Source: Lagopus muta
Taxonomy: Eukaryota > Chordata > Aves > Galliformes > Phasianidae
Assembly (NCBI RefSeq): GCF_023343835.1
Contig: NC_064439.1
Location: forward strand, 30,853,933-30,917,932
DNA length: 64,000 bases
Reading direction: 5' to 3'
The position numbers were made by a program, and so were the translations under genes. The notes below the pieces were generated by a model. It saw nothing but the letters and a program-made list of their open reading frames with translations. It was not told the origin of the DNA and made no database searches. Shown one piece after another: positions 1-12,600 of this stretch. How positions within the stretch are numbered: the stretch's first letter is position 1; the number at the start of each line of letters is the position of its first letter.

Positions 1-1151
1 AGCAATTAACACAAGAACAGATTTTGTTTACCTCACCTGAGGAACCAGCAGCAGTCACTGCACAGGTAAAACACACCGAGCCTGGGGACTGGGTTTTTCG
101 GTTGTTTTTGTTTTTTAAACTAACAACGCAAAAGGATAAGCACGTTTCTGTAAAGATCATTACTGGAATAAGACTCAGCTCTTTTAAAACGTTCATTTCT
201 CCAGGCAACAGCCTGATAGAAGCGAAAAGCTGCTACCACTGGTTCATCAGAAAAAGTCACCAAAAGGATGCTCAGGTGTTCTTCTAAAGCAATTCTTAGG
301 GAGCAAACAAAAAAATCTTCAAAATTAAAAAAAGTCAGCAGTGATGGAGCGAGGATAACACACGTTTAATTTCTGCTTCAAGCAGCTTCCAACTGCTGCT
401 TATCCTCATCATCACTAAGCAATAAAAAAAAAAAAAAAAAAAAAAAAAAAACGAAACAGAAAATAGAAAGGCCCGGTTATTACAGGCGTACAGAGAAACC
501 GCAGCAATGGGAGGGAGGGGAAGAGAAGACACGGGCCTAACAGCGTTATAAAACCACAGCGGCGCTGAGATAAAGCCCTCGGCTACACGGCCGGGCGCCG
601 CGCGGCTCCCGAGGAGGGCCCTGCCTCCGGGGATCCCGGCGCGGCCCGAGGGCGCTGCCGCGGGCGGCGCCGCTCACAAAGGGACCGGGCGGGCACGGCG
701 AGGGCCGCACGCGGGGTGAGCGGGAGCGGACGGCTCGGGACGGCGGGCAGGGACGGAAATAATGGAGAAGTGGGGAGAGAGTGCGGGGCTCGGCGAGCCC
801 AGGCCGAGAGGGAGGGAGGAAGGAGGGGAGGGAGGAGGGGGGCGACAGCGCCCGCAGCCCGGGGCAGGGGGTCGGGACGGAGCCGTGAAGGGAGAAGGAA
901 GCGGGCGAGGGCCGAGGCGGCGGGGCCCAATCCGCGCCGGGCCGAGTCACAAGAGAAATAAAAGAAATAAATGAGGACGGCGGGGAGAGGAGGGACGCGA
1001 GCGCCCGGGCCCCGCCAGGAGCTGGGCTCCCCAAGGAGCCATTTTAGACACGGCCGCGCCGCCACCTCCGCCCGAGCCGCACCGGGCGCCCCCGCCACCC
1101 GCCCGGGCCCGGCCGGCCCTCAGCACGGCCCCGGCAGGGACGGCCACTCAC
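1..1151 (-). other. TRA2A: TRA2A intron 1 (proximal part)
   Basis: This is minus-strand intron sequence following the first coding exon. Its exon-proximal half (about 550-1150) is still CpG-island DNA. The distal part is AT-richer, carries a 28-base A run at 424-451 and contains the candidate alternative exon listed separately. The several open frames in the GC-rich half are compositional. Confidence 0.8.
37..283 (-). other. TRA2A: candidate alternative 'poison' exon of TRA2A
   Basis: On the minus strand a T-rich tract precedes GCTTTAG (acceptor AG at 285-284), and CCTCAG/GTGAGG forms a good donor after position 37. The enclosed 247 nt would be entered in phase 0 from exon 1 and reads AAG AAC ACC TGA, a stop at the fourth codon. 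TRA2 genes are known to autoregulate through a conserved stop-containing exon between the first two coding exons; the TRA2B one is about 276 nt. GAA-type elements are present at the exon start and inside it. This is inference from splice signals and position, not from alignment. Confidence 0.45.
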
Positions 1152-1600
1152 CCTCCCCTCGAAGTTGTTCTCCTCCACGTCGCTCATGTCGGCAAAGTCC
1201 TGACCGCGGGGCCGGGCGAACGGGGACGCTAGTCCCAAGCAGCGACCGCACCCGCCGCCGCTACCGCTACGGTTACCGCGGTTAATGCTATCCCTACCGC
1301 CACCGTCCGCCCCCCTCCCGCCAAAGCTCCCAACCCGTCTCCCGCAGCAGCGCAAAATGGCGCCTCCGCTTCGTCTGCGCCCGACACGGCTCGGGGGTGG
1401 GGCCGGGCCCGGCCCGCCCGCCCGCCACAAAGGAGGCGCCGCCGGCGGACGACGAGCGGCTGCGACGAGCTCCGAGCCGTGCGGCCGCCACGCACGCGCA
1501 GGCTCGTCCTCGTGCCGCCGAGGGCCGAGTCCCACCCGGCAGCGCGCGGCTCCGCGCCTCCTCACGGCGGCCGTACGAGGACGTGCCAGGTCGATAATAC
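540..1600 (-). promoter_or_regulatory. TRA2A: TRA2A CpG island and promoter
   Basis: This stretch is very rich in G+C and CpG and spans the upstream region, the 5'UTR and the start of intron 1 of TRA2A. There is no TATA box. The motif AAAATGGCGCC at 1354-1364 resembles a YY1 site, and GCACGCGCA near 1492-1500 resembles an NRF1 half-site. This is the usual dispersed-start housekeeping promoter, and the exact start site cannot be read. The nearest downstream gene on the opposite strand starts about 4.7 kb away, so the pair is head-to-head but not a tight bidirectional promoter. Confidence 0.8.
1152..1187 (-). CDS. TRA2A: TRA2A first coding exon (partial gene)
   Basis: This exon encodes the first 12 residues, MSDVEENNFEGR, of transformer-2 alpha, a nuclear SR-like protein that binds GAA-rich exonic enhancers and promotes exon inclusion. 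The peptide matches the vertebrate TRA2A N-terminus and differs from TRA2B, which starts MSDSGEQNY. The ATG is at 1187-1185. The exon ends after a complete AGG codon at 1152 and is followed by a strong donor, GTGAGTGG, so the intron phase is 0. The RS domains and RRM lie in exons beyond the left edge. The TRA2A/CCDC126/FAM221A/STK31 order supports the assignment. Only this exon is certain here. Confidence 0.95.
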
Positions 1601-4600
1601 CGCGCAGCTTTACTTTTCTTCTCTCGTTAACGTCACCCCTTCTGCTCCTTTCTAGTAAATTGCCCTGAGTTCTGCACCGCTAGAAAGGCATCTAAACGGA
1701 AACACGTTCAGGCTACCAGTACCAGTCTTGTGTCGCAACAAATGGTTACTTCATTTACAGGGCTGGAAGGTTGCTTTCATTGTAAAAGAAAAAAAAAAAA
1801 AAAAAGCCAAATGAGGAAAATTTTAAGAAAGACAGCTTTCCCAGAAAGGAACAGAGCTCAGAGGTGCCCAAGCAGCCAGGGAGCGCTCCCTAAAGATCAC
1901 ATCCTTGCTTCATGAGGCATGCTCCAGGGGCTCCAGCAATCAGCAGTGCCTGCAGCTCTGCCTGGCTCTCCTCCAGTCCATCACACAGGATTCCAACAGC
2001 ACCTGTACAGCCACTCCAGCCAGGTTGCAGCAGAGAAGCTCATCCCTATGCAGCTGGGGCAGAAATTCCAATACAGCTGTAGCAGAAATGCTAAGTCACA
2101 GCATGAAACAGTGAGCACCTGGTGGGAACGTAGGCTAACCCAGGGGAGCTCAGTGCAATGCACCTGAGTGACCTGAAGGGGTGAAGTCAGGATCCATCCC
2201 TTTCCAAACCTCACTTAAGGGTTGGCAGTGGAGGCAAGGATATCTTACCGTAGAGCCTTAGCTACCTGTGGCCTTTCAAAGGTAAACAGCTTTTTTTTCC
2301 TTAGTTTCTACAGCAGCAGCTGCTGCTTTTGGGCTTATCCTCACTTGCTGCAGTCTAGGACATTGCCTAGAGGACTGACTCTGCTTTTACCCTGTGCTTT
2401 TCATTGCACTGTAACTTTACAATAGCCATTGTGTATGCTTATCTGTATGTAAAGGATTGGTGTTGTTTCCTACATCAGTGAAGCTGATTAAATGAAAGGC
2501 TGGGGCTCTACACACTAGCCTTTCCTCTTTTTGCCCAGAGAACCAGAAGCAAATATTTTAACTAACCAATACCACAGTAGTAAAAGTAGGTGGCATATCA
2601 GAAAGATCTTCATTCTCTAGGCTTTTGAAATGTTTCATTTTGGCTGAAAGCTTCTTGCTTTTGACTTCTCTGAAAAGTTTAACTCCTTAACCTTGTTTAA
2701 TTGCAATTAATTTGTCATTCCTAAAAGGCTAGGCTATATTGTAGACACTGCTGTTGTCTAGCTTTCCAAAATACATTCTTAGTCCATGTCCTAATGTCTT
2801 TTATACCAGCTCCGCTCCATTCAGTTCTAGTAGATAGGTTTGCTCATGTCCCCTTCCCAGTGTAACTCTATCAGTGAGCAAATATCCTACCACAGGATTG
2901 CATTCTGTTCTGGCATAATCCGATCCTGGTCCTAGCTGATGCTGCATATAAGCAGAGGGAACAAAAGGAAAAGGACACAAAAGCCACACTTAAATTCTAA
3001 CACAAATAAGCTTATCAGTCTTCTGCCACCAGGTGGATCAGTGGAAAAAAAAGGGAACCAATAACAGAGTGGAAAAAGAATATGTATATATAAAATACAA
3101 CACTTAAAAAAAAAAAAAAAAAAAAAAGAGGGAGGGGAAGGAAAATGAGGCAAGAGAACATAGGACAGGAATATATTCTCATTAACATGTACATATGTGA
3201 GACTTAGCCACAGTGTACAGTGACAGTGCTTCCTAAGTACCAATATTAATTCCAGTAGTATTTTAAGATATTCTGATGGTTAAAATAAAATAAAAAAAAA
3301 AAAGTAGAAACTGATACAAAGACCTACTTGTAAAAAAAATAAAATAAAATCAGATTTACATTTTAAATTGAAAACTGCAAGCACTCTGTGTTTTCCACAA
3401 CCAGCCTGTCTTCATCATTTCCTACAATAAGCTACAATAACATCAGCACAGCTTCCTGGAGTCTAAAATTGATAATTATTTGATATTACCTGTGTATTTC
3501 AGGTTTGACTTTTACAATCTATAAGGTGGCGAGGATAAAAAGAGTATATGATGAGATGCACGTTCAAGAAGGATGACCAAATGCATGAGGCCTTCAGGCA
3601 ACAGAAAAAAAAATATTATTAATAGTTGAGAGTTCCTGTAAACAGAGGATACATTTATAACAGAGACATATCTTAATTTGCAATCCCACCAGCAAATCTT
3701 CTTGTGCTTACACTATTGACAGATTTCCCTTTCTTTCCCTTGCAAGCTCTAAATTTCATATAATTTATATTTGCAAAGATATTACAGCTGCTCACTGCGT
3801 GTCTGTGAAAATAAAGGATTAATCACTGTGCAAGTAGTACAGCAATAAATGGCAGTAAATAGCTGTGATACATTTGTTACATGAAGTCCATTTCAGCTGT
3901 TGTTTTTGATCTTTTCTTGATGTTAGGGGAGAATTATTAATGAGAAAGTGCTTACAGAAACTGATGAGATTATTTGCCTTTGGAAAATAATTCTACCAAC
4001 AAATTTATTGGTGGTGTACAACATATAATCAGTCTCTTCCCTCAAAAGCTAAATTATGAAATATTTCATGTCTTAATTTTTGCCTCTTGTCTGTGTTGTG
4101 TAATTTAGCAAAAGTCTTTTTTCCATGGGACAGATTGAATAATCAAAAATTTTAAAAATTCCTTTAACGCAGCTTCTTATGGTTTCTCTGTGGGAATGCA
4201 GCATCTAGCTCAATAACTGTATAATCTTCCAAACTGAAATGGGCCTTTGGGTGAACACCAATATTTTTCACACCAGCAAGAAAAATTCATTTTTCCAAAG
4301 TAGCTCTTACAAGACTGAAATAAAAGCACTGTAGACTAGTCAGCATCAGAAAACTCATACAAGTAAATATTTGCATACATGTCTGATTTGCTGTCTGTTG
4401 GGATACCACCTACCCCCAGTTCTATTTGTTTTCTTAGGCCTAGGCCACCAACCCCTCTGACGCATTAATATCCTTTTCTTCCTGTTGGAGCAACAGATTT
4501 AAATGCTGAATTTTCCCATGTCTAATCCATTCAGAAAAGAAGGTTGAAAAATTCAGAACTGGCAAGTAGATTCAGACAAGCACTGGAAATGAGGGAAGAA

Positions 4601-5172
4601 ATGCACATGTGGGAAGATGGTGTGATCAGCAAAGTGAAAACACTGCTTTCTGCATCTCTGTTTATTTTACAAGGTGAAGCTATGCATGCAGAACAACACT
4701 GCAAGTAAAACTTTCTAATACACTAAAATTGAGTTACTTGATTGGTAACAGGTATGAGAGCTAGCCTAGACATAGAGAATTCTGAAGAGATTAAGTAAAC
4801 TAGAAGTACTTCTGATCACAGCAACGTGACAGTTGAAGGTGCCCACACCTTCACATTTGGTAAATTGATACCAATTTCCTTATATGCAGCACTGTAGGAA
4901 TACGATGTAACTTGCTGGCACAGCTCTGTACGTACATCTGACTTACATGAATGTTTGAATACTATGGCATTAGAGTGCCGAAGTGCCAAAGCTGTGAGTA
5001 GCTTCTGCAACCCATTACAATAACTGAACTGTATGTAACAGCAAACTAACCACATGCCAAACCAGATGGATGGTGAGAGCTTCTGTGCCTACCGTCAAAA
5101 TTCATTTACACCAGTAGAGGGCAGAAATGATAACTTTCCCATTTTTGTAAAGGCTCCCTAACTTCATCCAAA
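1601..5172. other. TRA2A-CCDC126 intergenic region
   Basis: This is AT-rich non-coding sequence. I see short A runs (1788-1805, 3105-3127, 3291-3303) and scattered short open frames with no recognisable product. No splice-linked exons, RNA genes or large repeats were recognised. Confidence 0.6.
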
Positions 5173-6012
5173 TCGTAGAATTGAATAGGAAAGGACCCTT
5201 AAAGGCCATCTAGACAAACTTCCCTGTAATTAACAGGGACACTTACAGCTAGATCATGTTGTTCAGAGCCCTGTCCAGCCTTTATCTTGAATGTCCCAAG
5301 AGTTGAGATATCTACCACCTCTCTGGGCAACTTGTTCCAGTGCTTCACTACCATTATTGTAAAAATCTGTGTCCTTGACATATCTAGTCTAAGTCTCACC
5401 TCTCCTACTTTGAAACCATTTCCCCTTGTTCTGTCACAACAGATACTGTTAAAGAGTCCGTCCCCTTCTTTCTTCAGCCCCCCTTTAGAAACAGAAAGGC
5501 TGCACTAAGGTCTTCCCATATCCTTCTCTTCTCCAAGCTGAACAGCCTCAGCTCTCTCAGCGTGCTCTCACAGGGGAGGTGTTCCAACCCTTGGATCGTT
5601 TCTGTGGACTTTCTCTGTTCACGCTCCAACAGGTCCACATCTCTCCTGTACTGAGGACTCCACATCTGGACGCAGTACTCCAGGTGAGGTCTCACCAGCA
5701 CAGAGCAGAGGGGCAGGACCACCTCCCTCACCTTGCTGGCCGTGCTACTTTTTGTGCAGCCCAAGATACAGTTGGCATTCTGGGCTGTGAGGGCACACTG
5801 CTGGCTCATGTCCAGCTGCCACCCACCAGTGTCCCCAGGTCCTTTTCAGTAGGGCTGTTCTCTAGCCTTCCATCCCCCAGCTTGTGCTGATAACGGAAGT
5901 TGCTGTGACCCACGCGTGAGACCTTACACTTGGCTTTTCTAGCCTCATACGGTTCTCCTAGGCTCATCGCTTCAGACTGTCTAGGTCGCTGTGGATGGCA
6001 TCCCACCCTTCA
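5173..6012 (-). mobile_element. CR1 LINE, 5'-truncated, minus strand
   Basis: The plus strand reads as the antisense of a CR1 3' end, starting near TAGAATTGAATAGGAAAGGACC and passing through familiar segments (CTGGGCAACTTGTTCCAGTG, CTTCTCTTCTCCAAGCTGAAC). On the minus strand, 5809-5474 still encodes a CR1 reverse-transcriptase C-terminus (LVRPHLEYCVQMWSPQYRRD, then LEHLPCESTLREL). The element is a dead-on-arrival copy of about 840 bp. Its truncated 5' end stops where the CCDC126 CpG island begins. Confidence 0.93.
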
Positions 6013-6600
6013 GCTGACGTCCCTACGTCCACCGCCTCGCCGCCGGCCCTAACGGCGCTCCCTGGAGAGCAGCGCGGCCGAGAGCACCGCTTCCGCCGAG
6101 CACGAGCCCCTCCCGCTGCCAAGATGGTGGTTGCGGAGGGGCTCCCAGGAGGCGGGAAGAAGCGGTGTTCTGCGCATGCGCCGCAGGGGCGTTGCGGCAG
6201 CCCTCCCGGTGGGGAGGGGAAGTAGGCGGGCCTGTGGGCGAGCGCCGAGTGGTGCGGTAGGGTCGGTGGAAGCGGAGAGCGGAGCGTTGTCAGGTGGGTG
6301 CGGTTGGGAGCAGAGACAACGCGCAGTGTGCGCGCGGGGAGCGGGAGCGTCCCACGTGTGCAGAAGGGTGAGGACGGCCGTGCGCTGCGCCCCAGGGTCG
6401 GGGCCGTGCGGGGAGGTGGGCGCACCGCCGGCATGGGGCCGGGGAGGGGTGAGCGGGCGGCCGCGGCTTGCCGGCGGCCGGACCCGGGCTTCCGCTTCGC
6501 CTCGGCGCCCGCTTTGTTCGGCTTCGTAGTTTTATTTTCTTGCTTGCAGGCGCCGGCTGCTGGCCGGCGTCCGCGCGGCTTTCCTTCCCGTAGCGTCGGT
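6012..6600 (+). promoter_or_regulatory. CCDC126: CCDC126 CpG-island promoter
   Basis: A CpG-rich block begins abruptly at the end of the CR1. It contains a perfect NRF1 palindrome GCGCATGCGC at 6172-6181 and a YY1-like CCAAGATGGTGG at about 6119-6130. YY1 motifs in this orientation often sit just downstream of the start site, so transcription may begin near 6100 or between there and 6290. No TATA box is seen. Assignment to CCDC126 rests on position and strand. Confidence 0.75.
6240..6293 (+). other. CCDC126: probable non-coding exon 1 of CCDC126 (5'UTR, start approximate)
   Basis: TTGTCAG/GTGGGTGCGG at 6293/6294 is a plausible donor inside the CpG island and would close a first untranslated exon. 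The left boundary is arbitrary because the transcription start cannot be read. Human CCDC126 also starts with untranslated exons. Confidence 0.4.
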
Positions 6601-9600
6601 TGTGCGTTATTTGCGATTTTTCAAGTGTGGAAGTATCCAGTGAGGTAGTGAAACATCCGATATAACTTAAGCGGGTCTGGAACTTGCTTTGAACTCGCAA
6701 AAATCCGTCGTGGTTTCCTTCCTCGCATGCAGTGGCCTTTCAGTCAGCAGCGGTGAGTGCGGTGACTCTGCAGGATTTACTTCTGCCTCGTGCTCCAGTG
6801 ACCCGGCTTGTGGAGAGGCTGGGCGCGCTCAGCGCTGCGATGGAACTTAAAGACAGCTCGGCCCACGTTCGAGCAGAGGTGGAATCATTAGCTGTAGTAA
6901 TTTCCGTTAGCGTTTGTAATGCGCTAGCATCTGTCTCCCTTGTTTCTGTAGTTTCATTAATCACTCAATAAATTTTTTTTTCAGTTTTCTAATCCAACAC
7001 GTTAGCATCCCGTATGTTCTCTTTTACGTATTATGTCTCTAAAAGATAGTGACAGAGAGAAGGGAGCGCAAGTTCTGGGTTTGTGTGCCGCAGAGCGGTG
7101 CAGAGAGAAGACGTGTGGTGTTTCTTATGACTTTATTCCCCTCAGTGGGTAACTTATGGGAGTGGGGGGAAGCTTCTCTCTTTAGAAATTGAGCTTTGTC
7201 GGAACTGGGATTTTTATTTTGTAACAAAGCCTTCAGAATATGAGCACGTTGAATATAAAAGCTAATTGTGTATGAGATTTGTTCTGACTAATTGTGATGT
7301 GTTGTTATTCTGCTGCAAGTGTCATGAATTGCGATTGCATCCTTGTGAGGATATCACGGAGAAGAGACAGGATGGTGGTGGTAACAACGCACTGTGAGCA
7401 GCATCTTGTTCTAGTGTTGCAGAGATTGCAGTTTTAGATCAAATTTATTGCTCCCTTTGTTCCTAGTTTGACTGCTGGATATATCCATGTATAAAGCTGA
7501 AATTTTTGTGTCCTATTTATGTTATTTTATGCGTTTCAGTATGTTCAGTGATTTAACTGGGAGCTCCAGAGAATTAAGTAATTGTGATGAAATCAATTCG
7601 GTCCAATAAGTAGGTCTCTCTCTTAAAGCTTTTTCAGGTAAAAATGTAGCTATTTGGAGTTCTTTTCGTTTCTTGTTACTGCTTTGTTTTAAACCCCCTC
7701 ATGGCTTCTCGCTTCCTGAGGGAGGCATTGGTATTAGGTAATCCCATGCTGTTTAGCTTGGAGGTTGAATGTTGTTTAACCGCTAAAAGTAAAATATTTC
7801 CCCTGGAGTTCATGAGCACTCATACCTTTTTTTGAGAATAGCTACAAGCACTGGTTTTTGCATCTTGCCCACACTGTGAGTAGGATAACTGCATGCTGAC
7901 AGCTTAAATTGTCAGCTGTGTACACTCCATATCTGCAGACAAGTAAGCATCAAAAATACATGTTAAGTTGTTTACAGTAGCTGTCAAAAATCTGTTGCGG
8001 ATCTCAGTCATTTGGATGAATGTGTTTTGTCCTGGTGGAAATTTACTGCTGAAATGTTCTTTATAAGGTATTTGTTATTTGAAAAGCCCTTTCAGCTGTG
8101 ACTGAAATCTTGCACCGTCGAGTGGGCTGGGTTTCCTGAACCAAGTGTTAGTAACAGTCTCTTAACTTTTCTTGTATGATTATCAGATTTACAAGAATTA
8201 TTTTATCGCTTGCCTGTGCCATTTAAAAGGTTAATTTTGAACTAAGTAGGTACTTTGTTTATTTAAAAGAGGGTGTGTGCTAATGCTGGACTTGAGAGGA
8301 CTTCAATTTCACTGGGGTAAATTTTATCTCTGCAGTAGCAACAAAGAAATGAGGCTACCTCAAGATGGACTGCCTGGATAAGTTTCTGGGTATCTTCTTC
8401 TTTTGAAGAATGAATTCTTCTGCTTTCCCTACTTTTATGGTTAAAGATTGTCTGTCATAATGCATATGATGTTAAGGTAAAATGACAGAGTAATCTAGCC
8501 ATAATGGAACATGAAGAAGGAGCGAAATCGTCTGTCTTTAACATTTCCTCTGCTTTCATTTTAGGTCAGCTTCCTGGGAGAGGGAGTGTGAGCCTGAGGC
8601 CTGGTCCATGCTGTAGTGTGACCACTCAGTGGTATTCTTGATGAACGAGTCTTGCGCATATCCATACTTAGTTTGAATTCTGAGGGTTTCCTGAAATAAA
8701 ATCACACATGTTACGTCCTTCCTCTCTCCCCAGTATGCTCTTTTGCTACTTATTACAGGAGTAGTGTTTCTATGAGTGCTGTGTATATGCATGTGGGTGT
8801 GTATGACCAGTTTTACAGAGGCAAACTTTCTGCCTTTGTAGCAGTCACTTTACTAGTTGGCTTTAATCCCCCTCCTTCCCTCCCAGTTATTTTTAAAACA
8901 TTTAGTGAAAATCTCTCTCAATTGCCCACGTTGATGGTCTTGAAATTGTGGCTCCTGGTATAACTAGCTAAAATTAGCCAAATGTTAACATTTCAGAAGG
9001 AAGTTTTGGGTACGTGGTGCAAACATAGCTGTGAAATTTCACAGAGGAAGTTGTCAAGGAAGTGTCTTTTATAGCCTGGTATTCAACTGCACTGAAAATA
9101 TAGTGGCAAAACTAGCAGAAGAAGGTGGGGTGGTACCTCATGCTCTGCTGTAGCTGTGGTTCTTGTGAGCAGGTGTCCCACTATGATGGCCTGAACGACA
9201 GTGGCAGAGCATACAGACAAAAGTGGACCAGATGAAGTGAAGAAGCTGTTAAGAAGTTGTAGGAATGCTTTGAGGCCCAGATGGACCTAGTGGGCAGCAA
9301 GTAGAATATAATATACTGTCCCCATTGATGTTTGCTTGCTTTGAGTTTCTTCATAGCACTTGCCAAGTCATTTCCCCTCTCAAAACCTTGGCTGACTGCC
9401 TGCAGACAAGGAACAAAGAATTTCTGTTGGTTGATTTTTTGAAGCATTTGCTGCCAGTGGTAGGCAAAACAAAGGGGAGGGGAGGAAGAAAAAGAGAGGC
9501 AAGCCAGGATACTTTACAGGAACCAAAAGGTATTCAGCAGACTCCTTAGGCTAATGCAGAGTAAGAAGAGTCATTGGCAGAAAATGCAAAATAAAAAAGT

Positions 9601-12600
9601 ACAAATTGGGTTACATTCAAAATTGAAACAAGTCACCAGAATTTCTCAAATTCTGCAGTACTAAATGTCGTGTAGCATTTGGGTGCTCAGATCACTTTGA
9701 TCAGAGACACTGTAAACCTGATGGGTGGATCTTCAAGTCTAAACTTTTTTTATTACTTTCAATTCAAAGTCCACCTGCAATAAGTTGTTTGTGTGCTGTT
9801 CCCAGAGGCTTGTGGGAGATGAATCTGCTGCTTACCTTCTTACCCATTCTTGAGTGCTGTTCTTTGTATTTGAGCCTAGCAGACATTAGTATTAATTCTT
9901 TCTATCAACAGATCAGTGCTGCAGTCTGAAAAGGGCTTCAGGCCATATCAGCATCCAGGTGTAGTATTTTGAAGGACTTTGTTGTGCCAGGCATCACTGA
10001 GGCTTTTGGCAATAGGATATCTTTTTTCTTTCCCCCCCAGTAGTGGCATTTCTTCGTTGACCAGATTTTACACTGGCAGTAAAAGGAATACTTAATGTGC
10101 TGAGGGTTAGTCTTGTCAAAAACCAGCTCGAATGTGGTTTCATTTGTCTTGGGGCACACTTTGCTGGTAATTTTTTGCTACCTAGTAGAACATCTAGGTC
10201 TTTTATGGAGCTGTGCAGCTCTTTTCTGTCATAGTTTCTCAGATGGAGAAATATATATACATATATACACAAATACATTAATATATATATATATAATTAT
10301 TTTCTCCTGGTTCTCACCAGGAGTCGCAGTCCTGTTATAAGAGGATGTACATAATTTCTCTGAGCATCAATTTGTCAATGGCACCCTGTGCAGACTTCTG
10401 TCCCGCTGCCAAGCAGATAGCCAGATAAAAACACAAAGAAACAGAATATCAGAAATCAGTTTTGATTTTCCTGTTCTGGAAAAGACTTGGTGTGTGGCTC
10501 CTGTGCTTCTGTGCTTATTTCATTGTCCTCATCTTCGAAGATTAGTTGGTCGGTATGTACATTCAACTGCACTTCTGTGCTTTTTTGTGTCAGCCATTCT
10601 CTTCTTTAAGCTGCACAGTGACTGATCTGATAGGTCTCCAGATACCAATGACACTGTTCTCAGTGTGATGTCTGTAGGTTAACTCACTATGATTTTGGAG
10701 ATTTTCTGTTGGAAAGTCAGAAAAAAGGTTTTGGAGTTTGTAGAGATAATGAGGGATGGGTTCTAAATACATGTGTAAAAAAGAACTAATAGAATATTGT
10801 TGATGGAACCTTGGAAGCTTTTCCAGGAGTTCTGTTAGGCTCTGTGATTTGGTTTTCCAGAAAGGTACGTTGACTGTTTCAATGAGAGCATCATGCATTC
10901 TGTTTGCAGCTTGTTTGTTAATATATCCCCACTGCACTGAGAAATGTTTGCTGCCATAAATCTAACAAATTCCTAGTACGGACTAGTAAATAATTTTAGT
11001 ATGCTGATTTAAAATCCCTGATGTTTTCAGAAAGTTGTTACACTTCCACTGAGACTGTAGTACAGTACTGTACAATTACTTCATAGTAACCATTAATCTC
11101 AGCTTTTATTGGTACTGTTCTAGTTTTTGTCTGCTCTCTGTTCTTTTGCAGCATTTTTCCCCTTCATCTGCCTGTAGATGGATGCAGTCTTGTTGGTTCT
11201 ATTTGGCGTTTCTTTTTTATGTCTTGATAAATCACTTTTTGTTTATACAGTTAATGATAATTACAAAGCCAGACTTGCTTTGGAACTCACCGTGTCATGT
11301 TGTTGAGCATAATTTGTCAGTCAGACACAGAGAGTATTATCACAGTATGTAATACATTGAGTAAAATTGCTATTTATCAAGGTTACTTCCTTCATATATT
11401 AGTTTGAGACCTATACAGATAAATCTCTGGGGAATTGCTTAGAAATTATTGCTTCAACACTTGGCATTCTGTCTTTCAAATTAGGTAACCAAAGGTGATT
11501 GAATCAGGCTATGTTAATAATACTATATTGAGGGCATTTTTCCTGGCTTCATCCTGCAAAGTAATGTGATTTGGAGGCTTCTGTTCCAGTCCCTCCCTCT
11601 CCCCCGTATTTACACTGTTTATCTTTTTTGCTGAAGCTGCTCACCAGAAGCACCTGCTGGTTGCCCGCTCCTTTCTTGTGCCCTTATGCTCAACTTCCTC
11701 TGTGCTGTCGTTCTTTCCAAGCCAGGCGGTCCGGACCATCTCTGCTGCAGTTGCAACTTGCTGTTCTGATGTCGGTAACTGCTTTTTGCAGTTTTGTGAA
11801 GGGAGATCACTTGGACAGACAAGAGCAGTGATGGTGAATATGTACAGGTCTTTCATGAGCTGACTGACTAGCAGAACTGACTGTGCTGCAAGGTGAATTG
11901 TAACCTGTTAAGAAATTGAGTGTGCCTTGTCTTCACAATACTCTTTTGTTGTGTAAGAGGATGTATGAGGTGTGCCTTTGTCTTGCAAATTGTTGCGTTT
12001 CTTGTGAGGACATGGTTGTCATCTCTGGGTTTTGCTAGGAATAAATAATGCAGAATGTAAGGAAAACTGCAGCACGATTCAGCTATCATGGTTTTAAGTA
12101 TGGCTTGGTTTCCATGGAGCAGAGTCAGTATTAAGATTGAAGTCTAATGCTATTGTTAAGTAGCATCAGAGAGTAGAGCTTTGCTTTATTACAGAGCATA
12201 CAATGGATTTTACCTGGCATTTTCTTTGGTCCCTATTTCTTTCATTTCACACACTCATGATAAAATTGATGTGGTGACTTCAGAGCCAGCACACAGGTGA
12301 GAGGATAGAGGTGTGATTTATTTTGGAGAGGACAAAGTCCTTAGTTCACTGTTTTCATTGTGAGATATGTCACTGTTGTGTCATCACTGGATGATGTTAA
12401 ATCAACACTGACAGGTTTTGACAGTAGATTTCTTAAACTGTGGTGGCGACAGTGAGCAAACCCGAACTCTGTTGTAGAAGTGAAACCAAGTCTCTGTTCT
12501 GAAATTCGCTGTAGTTTCAAGCTCTCCTGTTGCCTCTGGCTTGGGATAATCATTTGGAAAATAATTCAAATATTCACTTTGGCTTCAGTGATCTTAGAAA

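Noticed and set aside
546-1565. Several long overlapping open frames on both strands (up to 173 codons).
   Set aside because: They arise from stop-poor CpG-island sequence, are Arg/Pro/Gly/Ala-rich, and overlap the TRA2A promoter, UTR and intron. Only the 12-codon TRA2A exon is supported.
5474-5809. Minus-strand 111-codon open frame with reverse-transcriptase-like sequence.
   Set aside because: It is the surviving C-terminal reverse-transcriptase segment of a truncated CR1, not a host gene.
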